In this document: one piece after another, positions 33,741-43,179 of the stretch | Position numbering within the stretch: the first letter of the stretch is position 1 | Layout: every line of letters begins with the position of its first letter | Origin: Hyphomicrobiales bacterium | GTDB taxonomy: Bacteria > Pseudomonadota > Alphaproteobacteria > Rhizobiales > Rhizobiaceae | Reading direction: 5' to 3' | Length of the DNA: 56,806 nucleotides | Assembly: GCA_021775455.1 (NCBI GenBank) | Contig: JAJFHU010000007.1 | Span: 1-56,806, forward strand | Translations under genes and position numbers: made by a program | Notes under the pieces: model-generated | The model's input: only the letters and a program-made list of their open reading frames with translations | The model's database searches: none | What the model was told of the DNA's origin: nothing

Positions 33741-34526
33741 TTGCGTGTATCCGTTCTCCTGTTCTTCACAATCTCGATCATCGTCGGCTCCATCAATATC
33801 GTGTTAGCTGAAGGTGAATCGATCGAAATGGGTGTCTCTGTCGATACTGTTCCAGTTGCATCGGACTTTGATGGAACCAACATTGTCGTATTCGGATCGA
33901 TTGAGGGCATCGATGATATAGCAGCCAAACTTGGACATTATCAGGTGGTTGTTACGGTTACGGGCGCACCAGAAGATACAATAGTACGCAAAAAAGACCG
34001 GATCTTTGGAATCTGGGTAAACCGCGATCACCGGAAATACACAAGAATTCCGTCTTTTTATGCCACGGCATCACGCATAAAGCTGGGCAAAATCGCAATA
34101 CCCGAAGTCCTGCGGGAAGCGGGAATTGGTATCGAAAATCTCAACATTAATTTGCTGGCTGAAGGGAATATCGAAACAATACTACCAACGCCCCAATTTA
34201 CTGACGCATTGCGTCGAATCCGCACTGAAAACGGATTGTTCAGTGAAGCTCCAAAAAATCTCAAGCAATTAAGCCCGTCACTATTTCGCGCTACTGTGTT
34301 TCTGCCACCGAATGTTCCGATTGGAACGCATGAAGTTCGAGCCTTTCTTTTCAAGTCCGGGGAACTTCGGGCCGATTCAAAGTCGAGCTTCCGTATTCAA
34401 AAAGTTGGATTTGAGCGGTGGATGTACAACATTGCCCATAAACACAGCTTTCTATACGGAATAATGTGCGTGCTCGTGGCTATATTCACTGGCTGGGCAG
34501 CAAATGCGATTTTCAGAAAAAACTAA
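33741..34526 (+). CDS. TIGR02186 family membrane-anchored protein
   Basis: A 261-residue protein of unknown function. It has an N-terminal signal peptide (RVSVLLFFTISIIVG), a beta-rich extracytoplasmic domain with VVTVTGAPEDTIVRKKDRIF and GIWVNRDHRKYTRIPSFYA, and a C-terminal helix (FLYGIMCVLVAIFTGWAANA). The TTG at 33741 has GGGAGGG 7 nt upstream, overlapping the end of the permease gene. An in-frame ATG at 33723 is the alternative and lies before that site. It probably works with the TauE-like permease. Confidence 0.85.
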   Translation: MRVSVLLFFTISIIVGSINIVLAEGESIEMGVSVDTVPVASDFDGTNIVVFGSIEGIDDIAAKLGHYQVVVTVTGAPEDTIVRKKDRIFGIWVNRDHRKYTRIPSFYATASRIKLGKIAIPEVLREAGIGIENLNINLLAEGNIETILPTPQFTDALRRIRTENGLFSEAPKNLKQLSPSLFRATVFLPPNVPIGTHEVRAFLFKSGELRADSKSSFRIQKVGFERWMYNIAHKHSFLYGIMCVLVAIFTGWAANAIFRKN

Positions 34527-34540
34527 GGCAACAGACCTGC

Positions 34541-35002
34541 ATGCCTAACTCCCAAACCGAGGAAGTCAAAGACGTTGCCAAGCTTGGCTGGGTGCTTGCA
34601 AGCGCAGGCTATATCCCATTTGTATTTCTGGCAGTGACCCTCTTTGTTTTGCGGCATGATCATAGCCTTTTTCCGTCAGTCTTTGATGTTTTTAAGACCT
34701 GGTCCGCAGTAATTTTGTCTTTTCTCGGCGGCATCCGCTGGGGTATGGGCATCAACCGAAGCTTGACGGATCCAAGAGAAATTATAGCTAGTACTGTTCC
34801 TGCAGTTGTCGGTTGGTTCGCACTGTTCCTGCCCGACCCATTATGCGTCCTAATACTATTGCTATGCTACTGCGCCATGGGTGCGTGGGATACACTAACA
34901 GTTAATCTTGGCAAGGCTCCAGTGTGGTTCGGGAAATTGCGGACAGTACTCACATTATTAGTTGCAGCCAGCCACATACTGGTTTTCTTTGCACTATTTT
35001 GA
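34541..35002 (+). CDS. DUF3429 domain membrane protein
   Basis: A 153-residue protein with about five hydrophobic helices. FLGGIRWGMGINR and LLLCYCAMGAWDTLTVNLGK are typical of DUF3429. Function is unknown. The ATG at 34541 lies 15 nt after the TIGR02186 stop; a longer reading from 34466 would overlap that gene. It is the last gene of the TauE group and converges on pdeM with an 11-nt gap. Confidence 0.85.
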   Translation: MPNSQTEEVKDVAKLGWVLASAGYIPFVFLAVTLFVLRHDHSLFPSVFDVFKTWSAVILSFLGGIRWGMGINRSLTDPREIIASTVPAVVGWFALFLPDPLCVLILLLCYCAMGAWDTLTVNLGKAPVWFGKLRTVLTLLVAASHILVFFALF

Positions 35003-35013
35003 GTTGCAAATTT

Positions 35014-35721
35014 TTAACCAACAAGCTGCCGACCGGCGATTTCAAAAATTGTCTCGCGACCAATCATCCAGGCTTTTAGCTTGTTCCAGTCAAACAGTCC
35101 CTCGAATGCCTCATGCTTCAGGCTCAGGCCGCCGGTGTAGGCTCCGAATGCCGGAACAATCAATCGTTCACCATCCCCAGCAAAACAGTTTCGGCGCACA
35201 GACTTGCCACGTCTTTTAATTCGCGCAGAGGGATGGAGATGACCTGCAATTTCTCCTGTAGCGATGCCCGATACCGGTTGATGACGAAAAACAAACGGTC
35301 CTGCACACAGTTCAGTAGAATGCAATCCTCCCAACCCTGCGGGCGGTGAAGGATCGTGATTACCACCAATCCAGATCCATTCCCGACCACGCATTAGTGA
35401 TTCCAGCATTTCAACGTAACTATCCGATAAACGGCTTGCTCCGGTATCATCATGAAAACTGTCGCCCAGACTGATAACCCGTTTGGGTTTCCAAGCATTC
35501 AGTGCTGCTCCCAACCGAATGAGTGACTCCCCAGTGTCATACGGAGGAAGAAAAGTACCCTTTGACGCAAAGGAAGAGCCTTTCTCCATATGTATGTCTG
35601 CAACCATCAAGGTCTTTTCGTCAGGCCAAAAAACACAAGCGGAGCAGTCGAGAATCAAATGCTCCCCCTGGAAATCAATATCCTGGCATCCGCCCTGCTC
35701 GTGCTGTAATAGAGCTTCCAT
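35014..35721 (-). CDS. pdeM: Ligase-associated DNA damage response endonuclease PdeM
   Basis: A 235-residue calcineurin-like metallophosphoesterase of the bacterial Lhr-linked repair set. The metal-binding motifs are VADIHMEKGSSF, SLGDSFHDD, WIGGNHDP and AGHLHPSAR. The ATG at 35721 overlaps the helicase stop (TGATG), so the two are translationally coupled; a TTG one codon earlier is possible. The ATP-dependent ligase and exonuclease that often complete the set are not in this window. Confidence 0.92.
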   Translation of the reverse strand: MEALLQHEQGGCQDIDFQGEHLILDCSACVFWPDEKTLMVADIHMEKGSSFASKGTFLPPYDTGESLIRLGAALNAWKPKRVISLGDSFHDDTGASRLSDSYVEMLESLMRGREWIWIGGNHDPSPPAGLGGLHSTELCAGPFVFRHQPVSGIATGEIAGHLHPSARIKRRGKSVRRNCFAGDGERLIVPAFGAYTGGLSLKHEAFEGLFDWNKLKAWMIGRETIFEIAGRQLVG

Positions 35722-38258
35722 CAACCTGATCCGGCCTCCTCAACCAGTTCTTTCGCCGCTTCTGCCAAAAGGGATTCCTGGGCATCTGATCCGACGCTTT
35801 CCTTACCGATTTCAAGCATGATTGGCACGGCAAGCGGCGAAATCTGTTGCAAACCTTTATGTCTGATTCTACCCTTTATGCGTAGTAACATTTCACCAAG
35901 CCTGCGGATATCCAGCAAACCGTGTGCCGCATCAGCGCTGGTTGCCTGCAAAAGAAGATGATCTGGTTCGTGGGAGCGCAGCACGTCATAGACAAGATCA
36001 GACGATACTGTCATTTGACGACCGGTCTTTTCCTTTCCCGGATGCCGTCTTTCTATCAGGCCGGCAATGGTCGCGCATTGGCGAAACGTTCGCTTCAACA
36101 AGAAGGATTCTGCAAGCCAGGTCTCCAAATCATCACCCAACATATCTTCGTCAAACAGCGCTGCCAATGTGACCTCACTGGATTTCAGCATCCTGCTGAA
36201 ATCACGCAATCCCCAAACAGCAATCGCATAGTCGGTTGCGACAAACCCAAGCGGTTTTGCATTCGCTCTTTCCAACCGCCGAGTTAGCAACATTCCCAAG
36301 GTTTGATGTGCCAATCGCCCTTCAAACGGATAAGCAACCATGTAGAAACGCTCCGCACGCGGAAATGTCTCAACCAGAAGTTCATCAAACTTTGGCAACA
36401 CAGACTTTAATTTTTGAATCTCCAACCACTCCCGAACCTGTTTCGGTAAATGCGTCCGATTTGACGGATCAGACAACATACGGCGAACCTGATCAGCAAG
36501 GTAGGTAGAAAGAGGAAACTTTCCACCAGCGTAATAGGGAATCTTGGCATCGGTATCTGCTGCATTGGAAACCAGACAAATGTTGTCGCGAATACCTTCC
36601 AGCCGTAGGGTTTTTCCGGAAAACAAGAAAGTGTCGCCGGGTGTCAAACCTTCAATGAATCCTTCCTCAATTTTTCCGAGCATCGGACCACCGCGGACAT
36701 TGGCTCCCTTACCGCGATGGCGCGTTAATCGAACATCCAGCATCGGTGCTTCGACAATGGTCCCGACATTCAAGCGATATTGCTGGGCAAATCTTGGGTG
36801 TGTGACCCGCCATGTGCCATCTTCCGTTTTCCTGATTTTGGCATACTGCTCATACGTCTTTAGAGCGTATCCGCCTGTAGCTGTGAACTCCAAAGCTTTG
36901 TTAAACAAGTTGCGCGAAAGATTTGCATACGGTGCGCTGGAAATAATTTCATCAAACAATTCATCAGCATCAAATGGTGCAGCACAGGCAGTTCCCATAA
37001 TATGCTGCGCCAAGACATCCAGACACCCATCACGTAAAGGCGGCGTATCCTGCGCTCCAAGATAATTGGCATCCAGTGCCGCCTGACACTCCATCACCTC
37101 AAATCGGTTGGCTGGTACCAGGATCGCACGGGAAGGCTCATCAATTCGGTGATTGGCTCGCCCTATACGTTGCGCAAGACGGCTGGCACCCTTTGGCGCA
37201 CCAACATGGATCACCAGATCAACATCGCCCCAGTCTATACCCAGATCAAGCGTAGATGTTGCGACTACTGCCCGAAGAGCGTTGACACTCATTGCTTCTT
37301 CCACTTTTCGACGTTGACTGACATCAAGGGACCCATGGTGCAGCGCAATAGGCAACGTATCTTCGTTCCGGTTCCACAATTCCTGAAACAATAGTTCCGC
37401 CTGGCTTCGCGTGTTTACAAAGAGCAAGGTCGTACGGTGATTCTTGATCGCTTCGTAAACCTCACCCATCGCATAACGTGCTGAATGTCCTGACCAGGGA
37501 ATTCGTTCGGAGGATTTCAAAATCGTGATTTCAGGCTTTGCACCGCCTTCAAGCTTGATCAATTCCGAAAGCTTTATTTCTCCAAGAGGTGGTTGTTTTA
37601 CGAGCCACCGGCGTAGTTCGTCCGGGTCGGCAACAGTGGCAGACAGGCCAATCGCTTTCAAATCAGGTCGAAAGGTCCGAAGCCGCGCCAATCCGAGGGC
37701 AAGAAGGTGGCCGCGTTTAGAGGTTACCAAAGAGTGCAACTCATCAAAGATAACAGTTTCTAGGGAGTCAAAAAAACGAGGCGCATCTTTTTGTGCAATC
37801 AAGAGGCTCAATTGTTCAGGAGTAGTCAACAAGATTTGTGGTGGAGCCAGTTTCTGCCTTTGACGACGATGAACGGGTGTATCGCCAGTCCGTGTCTCCA
37901 ACGCAATATTCAGATTCATTTCGCGAATTGGGGTTTCAAGATTACGCTTGATATCAACTGCGAGCGCTTTCAGCGGAGAAATGTATAGCGTGTGTATCCC
38001 CTTTTGCGCCTCACCGGGTTTTCGTCTTGGTCGGCCTGAAAGTTCAACCAGGCAGGATAAAAATCCAGCAAGGGTCTTGCCCGCTCCAGTTGGCGCAATC
38101 AGCAATGTAGACTGCCCAGCCTGGCAGCGAGACAGAAGTTCCAGTTGGTGTGATCGCGGTTGCCACCCATGACCCGCAAACCAGTCGGTGAATGGTTTCG
38201 GGAGATTGAACGGAAGGCCTGAACAGCCGTGGATTATGGTAGTTTTCTTGTTCACCAT
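35721..38258 (-). CDS. Ligase-associated DEXH-box helicase (Lhr-type)
   Basis: An 845-residue ATP-dependent helicase. Walker A is at 55-62 (APTGAGKT), the DEXH box at 172-175 (DELH), and motif VI is AQRIGRANHR. The C-terminal region is the Lhr-specific winged-helix/DEAD_assoc part (GFVATDYAIAVWGLRDFSRM). It is thought to translocate on ssDNA and unwind RNA-DNA hybrids in repair. It is coupled to pdeM downstream. Its start lies 39 nt from the divergent RNase T2 pseudogene. Confidence 0.93.
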   Translation of the reverse strand: MVNKKTTIIHGCSGLPFNLPKPFTDWFAGHGWQPRSHQLELLSRCQAGQSTLLIAPTGAGKTLAGFLSCLVELSGRPRRKPGEAQKGIHTLYISPLKALAVDIKRNLETPIREMNLNIALETRTGDTPVHRRQRQKLAPPQILLTTPEQLSLLIAQKDAPRFFDSLETVIFDELHSLVTSKRGHLLALGLARLRTFRPDLKAIGLSATVADPDELRRWLVKQPPLGEIKLSELIKLEGGAKPEITILKSSERIPWSGHSARYAMGEVYEAIKNHRTTLLFVNTRSQAELLFQELWNRNEDTLPIALHHGSLDVSQRRKVEEAMSVNALRAVVATSTLDLGIDWGDVDLVIHVGAPKGASRLAQRIGRANHRIDEPSRAILVPANRFEVMECQAALDANYLGAQDTPPLRDGCLDVLAQHIMGTACAAPFDADELFDEIISSAPYANLSRNLFNKALEFTATGGYALKTYEQYAKIRKTEDGTWRVTHPRFAQQYRLNVGTIVEAPMLDVRLTRHRGKGANVRGGPMLGKIEEGFIEGLTPGDTFLFSGKTLRLEGIRDNICLVSNAADTDAKIPYYAGGKFPLSTYLADQVRRMLSDPSNRTHLPKQVREWLEIQKLKSVLPKFDELLVETFPRAERFYMVAYPFEGRLAHQTLGMLLTRRLERANAKPLGFVATDYAIAVWGLRDFSRMLKSSEVTLAALFDEDMLGDDLETWLAESFLLKRTFRQCATIAGLIERRHPGKEKTGRQMTVSSDLVYDVLRSHEPDHLLLQATSADAAHGLLDIRRLGEMLLRIKGRIRHKGLQQISPLAVPIMLEIGKESVGSDAQESLLAEAAKELVEEAGSG

Positions 38259-38297
38259 GGAATTGTATGCAAGCGATCTCAGGAGGTCGAACAGAAA

Positions 38298-39049
38298 ATG
38301 CGAAACTCTACCAGATTGTTACTTGTTGCAATGGCCATTCTACTGACATACATCACATTAGACTGGTTAGTGAACGAGCCTGATTTGTACGGAAATCAGA
38401 ACTACCTCCTGGCCATTAGCTGGCTACCGGCATTTTGTGAAAACCACAGCAAAAACCAGAGTGCAAAACCCAATCACCTGGCCGCTTTGATGCATCATCA
38501 TTTTCTCTTCATGGTCTTTGGCCGCAACCAAAGCTGAACATTTACTGCAATGTGAATGACCGCGCCAAGGCACTCGACCGCAGCGGGCGGTGGGATCAAT
38601 TACCCGCCCTTGAACCGAGCAACGAATTAAGGCGTGATCTAAAAGAAAAGATGCCCGGATATCGTTCCCACCTTCATAGGCACGAATGGATCAAGCACGG
38701 CACCTGTATGCAAAATGCCAATCCTGAAATGTATTTTCGAGTATCATTGAAACTACTGGATGACTTTAACCGGTCAACTGCCCGTCCTTTGTTCACGCAG
38801 CACATAAAACAGTGGCTTGATGGAAAAACCATCCGCGAAGCTTTTGAAATTGATTTTGGGGGAAATAGAGCTGATAGCCTCCAAATTCGCTGCCACAATG
38901 ATGGGGACCGCCGCTTGATATCAGAACTGGTTGTGAGTCTTTCGGGAAACACTACACAACAAACAAACATCGAAAGTCTTTTGGAAAACTCAACCAGAAT
39001 TAATCCCGGTTGCACGGGCGGAATAGTAGATTCTGTAGGATATCAATAG
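38298..39049 (+). pseudogene. Ribonuclease T2 family protein, interrupted by a one-base frameshift
   Basis: The gene begins at ATG 38298 with AGGAGG 11 nt upstream, a signal segment (LLLVAMAILLTYITLDWLV) and YLLAISWLPAFCENHSK. The frame is then lost at an AAAAA run (38451-38455). Adding one A restores KKPECKTQSPGRFDASS and the first active-site motif FSLHGLWPQPKLNIYC. The second, HEWIKHGTC, is intact in the downstream frame, which runs to the stop at 39049. Both catalytic His segments thus survive in one reading after a single-base repair. This is either a recent inactivation or a homopolymer sequencing error. Without repair the first frame stops at 38537. Confidence 0.85.
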
Positions 39050-39116
39050 TTCCAAAAGACTTGAAATGAGTGACAGCGACAGTTACCTGTGGACAATCGT
39101 TGGAAAGGAACCTGAC

Positions 39117-39383
39117 ATGTCCGAGTCAATCAGCCGTTTTCTGGGCGACACGCCTGGAAGAACTTTGGTAAAACTGGCGATTGTATCGTTTGTTGTCGGT
39201 ATAATCATGAGTGCCCTCAATTTCACCCCTTGGGAGGTTTGGGAAGCGTTTCGCGATTTTGTGTCTCACCTTTACGACCTCGGGTTTGAAGCCATTTGGC
39301 GCATCGCCAAGTATTTCGTTTGGGGCGCATTAATAGTTGTTCCGGTATTTCTGCTTCTCAGAATACTCAAGTTCGGTCGGTAA
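39117..39383 (+). CDS. DUF6460-like small membrane protein
   Basis: An 88-residue protein with two hydrophobic helices. RFLGDTPGRTLVKLAIVSFV and YFVWGALIVVPVFLLLRIL match the DUF6460 pattern as I know it; function is unknown. The ATG at 39117 has AAGGAAC about 6 nt upstream. An ATG at 39066 would add 17 residues but has a poor ribosome site. It lies 67 nt after the RNase T2 gene and 25 nt before the MATE gene. Confidence 0.75.
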   Translation: MSESISRFLGDTPGRTLVKLAIVSFVVGIIMSALNFTPWEVWEAFRDFVSHLYDLGFEAIWRIAKYFVWGALIVVPVFLLLRILKFGR

Positions 39384-39408
39384 AACGACACAACTTTTCC
39401 CAAACAAG

Positions 39409-40761
39409 ATGCACAAGGAAAACCCTCCTCTTAATCCATTGCAAGGCGACGGCCCGTTCAAGGTTGATCAGCTTTTGGTTCTCAGCATTGCTGTCCCCAT
39501 GACACTGGCATATTTGACTACCCCATTGCTCGGGTTAGTGGATACTGCAGTGGTTGGCCGTTTTGGTGATCCCGCTTTGATCGGGGGTTTGGCAATTGGT
39601 GCCATCATAATTGATCTCATTTTTACTACTTTCAACTTCTTACGCGCCGGAACCACCGGACTTACTGCGCAGGCACTCGGTGCCAACGATGAAAAGGAAA
39701 AACAGGCGATATTGTTTCGCGCGCTCATGATCGGCCTTTCCAGCGGGCTGATCATGATTTTGGCTAGCCCGTTGATACTCGTTGTTGGACTTTGGTTCAT
39801 GGCTGCAGAGGATAGCGTTTCACAAGCAGCAGGCACGTATTTCCTGATCAGAACACTTTCCGCACCGTTTGCCCTGTCAAATTATGTGCTGTTGGGCTGG
39901 CTACTGGGCTTGGGTAAATCCGGCACCACGCTTGCGATTCAGATGCTTTTGAACGGCATCAATATACTGATGAGCATTGCATTGGGTATTGGCCTTGGTT
40001 GGGGAATAGTCGGAGTTGCGATTGGAACAATAATCGGCGAATTCGTTGCTTTCATTGTGGGCCTTTCAATTTGTTGGAAAATGCTGACCCACACTGTGCG
40101 TCCCTCAAAGGAACGCCTGTTCAACCGACCTGCGTGGATAAGGTTGATAAACGTAAACGGCGATATAATGATAAGATCGTTTGCGTTGTTTTTTGCATTC
40201 GCATTCTTCACCTCCCAAGGTGCCCAGTATGATTCTGTTACGTTGGCATCAAACGCCATCCTCTTGCACTTTTTCCTGATTGCGGGATTTTTTCTCGATG
40301 GGTTGGCAACGGCAGCAGAGCAAATTATTGGCAGGAGTGTCGGCGCAAAATATGCAGTCGGATTTTGGAAAGGGTTCAAGTTGACTCTTATCTGGAGCAT
40401 GGTGCTGGCTGTTCTGTGCTCCCTGATATTTTTTGTTGGCGGCCCGACTATTATATCCATAATGACTACCAACACAGATGTGCAGACGACTGCGCGTACA
40501 TACCTTGCATGGGCTGCACTGACGCCAGTTACGGGTATGTTGGCATTTAATCTCGATGGGGTGTTCATCGGTGCCACCTGGACACGTGACATGACTGTGA
40601 TGATGCTAGTGTCTTTGGCCGTCTACCTTGTTTTTTGGTGGGCGGTGAAAGAACCGTTTGGCAATCACGGGCTGTGGGCGGCGCTGCATGTCTTTTTGAT
40701 AACACGCGGCATTACCCTGGCATTTCGTCTCAAGCCACGGGCTAACGGTACATTTGCCTGA
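39409..40761 (+). CDS. MATE family multidrug/toxin efflux transporter (DinF-like)
   Basis: A 450-residue inner-membrane exporter with about 12 helices in two repeated halves. The first helix pair TTPLLGLVDTAVVGRFGDPA and the NFLRAGTTGLTAQALGA segment are typical of the DinF branch of MATE. It is driven by Na+ or H+; substrates are unknown. The ATG at 39409 is chosen because the upstream frame overlaps the DUF6460 gene. It converges on arsC, 4 nt away. Confidence 0.9.
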   Translation: MHKENPPLNPLQGDGPFKVDQLLVLSIAVPMTLAYLTTPLLGLVDTAVVGRFGDPALIGGLAIGAIIIDLIFTTFNFLRAGTTGLTAQALGANDEKEKQAILFRALMIGLSSGLIMILASPLILVVGLWFMAAEDSVSQAAGTYFLIRTLSAPFALSNYVLLGWLLGLGKSGTTLAIQMLLNGINILMSIALGIGLGWGIVGVAIGTIIGEFVAFIVGLSICWKMLTHTVRPSKERLFNRPAWIRLINVNGDIMIRSFALFFAFAFFTSQGAQYDSVTLASNAILLHFFLIAGFFLDGLATAAEQIIGRSVGAKYAVGFWKGFKLTLIWSMVLAVLCSLIFFVGGPTIISIMTTNTDVQTTARTYLAWAALTPVTGMLAFNLDGVFIGATWTRDMTVMMLVSLAVYLVFWWAVKEPFGNHGLWAALHVFLITRGITLAFRLKPRANGTFA

Positions 40762-40765
40762 AAAC

Positions 40766-41113
40766 TTATTTTAAAATCTTGAGTACATCCTCAGGTGGCC
40801 TGCCCAGTGCTGCCTTGTCGCCAGCCAATACTACGGGGCGTTCAATCAGTATCGGATTCTCACGCATCGCGGTGATGAGGTTATTCCAATTGCTTTCAGA
40901 GCCGAGGTTCAATTCCTTGAATATCGATTCTCCCTTTCGCATCAATTCCTTCGGCTCAATGTTCAATTTTTTTAGTACTACCTCAATATCGTCCACCCCC
41001 GGCGGTTCATTGAGATACTCAACAATATCCGGATCAAAACCTTCAGCGCGAATCAGTTCAAGCGTTTTGCGGGACTTTGAGCATCTTGGGTTATGCCAGA
41101 TAACAGGTTTCAT
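40766..41113 (-). CDS. arsC: Arsenate reductase (glutaredoxin-type, ArsC)
   Basis: A 115-residue thioredoxin-fold enzyme. The active-site Cys is C11 in HNPRCSKSRKTLEL, and the C-terminal region NPILIERPVVLAGDKAALGR has the substrate-binding Arg residues of ArsC. It would reduce arsenate with glutathione and glutaredoxin. No ars operon genes are adjacent, so a different oxyanion or a YffB/Spx-like role is possible. The ATG at 41113 follows GAAGAAA, and the gene lies 11 nt after pyrD. Confidence 0.88.
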   Translation of the reverse strand: MKPVIWHNPRCSKSRKTLELIRAEGFDPDIVEYLNEPPGVDDIEVVLKKLNIEPKELMRKGESIFKELNLGSESNWNNLITAMRENPILIERPVVLAGDKAALGRPPEDVLKILK

Positions 41114-41124
41114 GATTATTTCTT

Positions 41125-42198
41125 CTATTTGAGCCAACTGCCCGTTTGGGAACCCGTCAGTTCTGAAACATGGGCAATGTTGTTTTTTTCTAAATAATCC
41201 TTGAGTTCGCTAACAATCCTGGAAGGTAATCCCGGGCCCCCATAAACGAGACTGGTGTAAAGTTGCACAAGGCTGGCACCGGCTTGAAGTTTGGAAATTA
41301 CATCAGCAGTATTTGCAACTCCGCCAATACCGATCATTGGTAATCTGTCGCCCAGCCGGTTCCGCATTTCTGCCAAGATTCGCGTCGAAATTTCAAACAA
41401 GGGTTTACCCGAAAGGCCGCCTGCTTCATTTGCATTAGTTTGGTTTTTTAACAGGGGCCGGGCAAGGGTGGTATTGGAAATCGCCAAACCATCGAGATTT
41501 GACTTTGTAACCGCTTTGGCAATTTCATCCATTTGTTTGGCATCAAGATCCGGAGCAATCTTGAGAATTACCGGTTTACGCAATCCCTGAATGTCTGCCA
41601 ATTGCTGTGATTTTTCGTCGACTCGGTTTAGCAAGACCGTAAGCGCATCACCCATTTGAAGATCGCGCAAGCCGGGTGTATTTGGTGAAGAAACATTGAC
41701 CATGAAGTAGGATGCATATGGATAAAATTTTTCAATCCCTGCTTCGTAATCGGCGACAAAGTCTGCGCTGTCCTTGTTGGCGCCGATGTTAATGCCGACA
41801 ATTCCTGGATTGTTTTGCCGGGCTTGCATCCTTCCAAGCATGGCTTCGTGACCTTGATTGTTAAATCCCAATCGATTGATCACAGCTTCGTCTTCAACCA
41901 ATCTGAAAAGTCGTGGTTGTGGATTACCTGACTGTGGTTTTGGCGTAACTGTACCGACTTCAGTAAAGCCAAAACCCAGGTGTAAAATTTCATCTGGAAC
42001 CTCCGCATTTTTGTCATAACCGGCAGCCAATCCCAATGGGCTTGGGAAATCGAGGTCAAATATTCTAATCATAATGCGTGGATCTGATATAATTGGGTAG
42101 TGCGATACCAACCCAGTTTTTAAAGCCAGGATCGACGCCTTGTGCGCATTTTCCGGTGGCAGCAGAAAGGCAGCATTCATGAGGCAAGCTTCAAGCAT
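41125..42198 (-). CDS. pyrD: Dihydroorotate dehydrogenase (quinone), class 2
   Basis: A 357-residue membrane-associated flavoenzyme of pyrimidine synthesis that passes electrons to ubiquinone. Visible motifs are SPLGLAAGYDKNAEVPDEIL, FMVNVSSPNTPGLRDLQ (the Ser base of class 2) and GIGGVANTADVISKLQAGAS. The N-terminus PPENAHKASILALK is the quinone-side helix. The ATG at 42198 overlaps the DUF952 stop by 8 nt, so translation is probably coupled. Confidence 0.95.
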   Translation of the reverse strand: MLEACLMNAAFLLPPENAHKASILALKTGLVSHYPIISDPRIMIRIFDLDFPSPLGLAAGYDKNAEVPDEILHLGFGFTEVGTVTPKPQSGNPQPRLFRLVEDEAVINRLGFNNQGHEAMLGRMQARQNNPGIVGINIGANKDSADFVADYEAGIEKFYPYASYFMVNVSSPNTPGLRDLQMGDALTVLLNRVDEKSQQLADIQGLRKPVILKIAPDLDAKQMDEIAKAVTKSNLDGLAISNTTLARPLLKNQTNANEAGGLSGKPLFEISTRILAEMRNRLGDRLPMIGIGGVANTADVISKLQAGASLVQLYTSLVYGGPGLPSRIVSELKDYLEKNNIAHVSELTGSQTGSWLK

Positions 42199-42550
42199 AC
42201 AGATTTTCCGGAATTATGTGTCCACCAGTTCCGTCTTCCTGAAGGACTGTAGCAGCGATAATTGCTGACTGATCCAGCTTCGAATAAAGATGTGGGAATA
42301 AATCGCAACCGCGCGAAGGTTCGTATTTCAACTCATCGCCAAGTCTATCGGTGTTTACAGACACCAATATCAAATCACTTTGATTTTTGAAATGTTTGCT
42401 TACGGTCTCTTTCAACTGGGCAGCCGTGGAAAAATGAATATAGCCATCCTCCAGATCAATTGGCGCACCCTCAAAAAAACCAGCACTTTGAAGGGATTTC
42501 CACTGTTCCGAGGTTAGTATTTTATAAATCTTGTTTGGCTTGGCGGTCAT
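42191..42550 (-). CDS. DUF952 family protein
   Basis: A 119-residue cytoplasmic protein. IYKILTSEQWKSLQSAGFFE, APIDLEDGYIHFSTAAQL and FPHLYSKLDQSAIIA are characteristic of DUF952, a family of unknown function often found next to pyrD in alphaproteobacteria. It is the first gene of the DUF952-pyrD-arsC run. Its start is 107 nt from the divergent secreted-protein gene. Confidence 0.88.
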   Translation of the reverse strand: MTAKPNKIYKILTSEQWKSLQSAGFFEGAPIDLEDGYIHFSTAAQLKETVSKHFKNQSDLILVSVNTDRLGDELKYEPSRGCDLFPHLYSKLDQSAIIAATVLQEDGTGGHIIPENLYA

Positions 42551-42657
42551 TAGCTACTTGAACCTAATTTTCTGCGGTGACCATAAATTCAACATAGGTT
42601 TGGGACAAGATAGCGAGTATGCAATAATGCATAATAATGGCAATTGGGAACAGCAAG

Positions 42658-43161
42658 ATGAACCGAGTCACCAAATTTGCAACAATCTTCTTACTTGCTT
42701 CAACATTACCCACAATCTTGCCTGCTTTGGCACAAGAAGATTCGACGGACAAAATTCTGGATTCACAGCCTGGTCGATACACATTCAACAAAACCGCTAA
42801 GGGATATGTCAGACTGGACAGTGAGACTGGGGAAATCAGTCTTTGCACACTGAACTCAGACAATCTTGTGTGCCAGTTGGGAGCTGATGAGCGGATGGCA
42901 TACGAATTTGCTCTCAATGAAATGAGAGACGAAATTGACACACTTCAGGAAAGATTGAATCAACTGAAAACAGATACCAATTCAGCTGGAGCAGAAAAAC
43001 CTGAAAAATCAAAATCTCCCGACGAAATGGAATTTCCGCCGGAATTTGATACAGCAATGGATTTTGCGCAAGAAGCAATGCGGAGATTTTATTCTGTGAT
43101 TCAAGACCTCAAGAAAGACTATGAAGACAAGCTTGGGCCATCAAGCAAACCAAAATCCTGA
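42658..43161 (+). CDS. Secreted coiled-coil protein of unknown function
   Basis: A 167-residue protein with a clear signal peptide (FATIFLLASTLPTILPALAQ, cleavage likely after ALA). The short domain GRYTFNKTAKGYVRLDSETG, followed by ISLC and LVCQLG, has two Cys that may pair. A coiled coil (NEMRDEIDTLQERLNQLK) and an acidic tail follow. The repeated idea 'RY-F....GY-RLD--TG' is widespread in alphaproteobacterial exported proteins, but I cannot name a function. The ATG at 42658 has GGGAA upstream; ATG 42637 is an alternative. Confidence 0.75.
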   Translation: MNRVTKFATIFLLASTLPTILPALAQEDSTDKILDSQPGRYTFNKTAKGYVRLDSETGEISLCTLNSDNLVCQLGADERMAYEFALNEMRDEIDTLQERLNQLKTDTNSAGAEKPEKSKSPDEMEFPPEFDTAMDFAQEAMRRFYSVIQDLKKDYEDKLGPSSKPKS

Positions 43162-43179
43162 AACTTCAATAGCATTATT

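Noticed and set aside
38229-38297. Upstream extension of the RNase T2 reading frame
   Set aside because: It overlaps the divergent helicase start; the ATG at 38298 has AGGAGG and begins the signal peptide.
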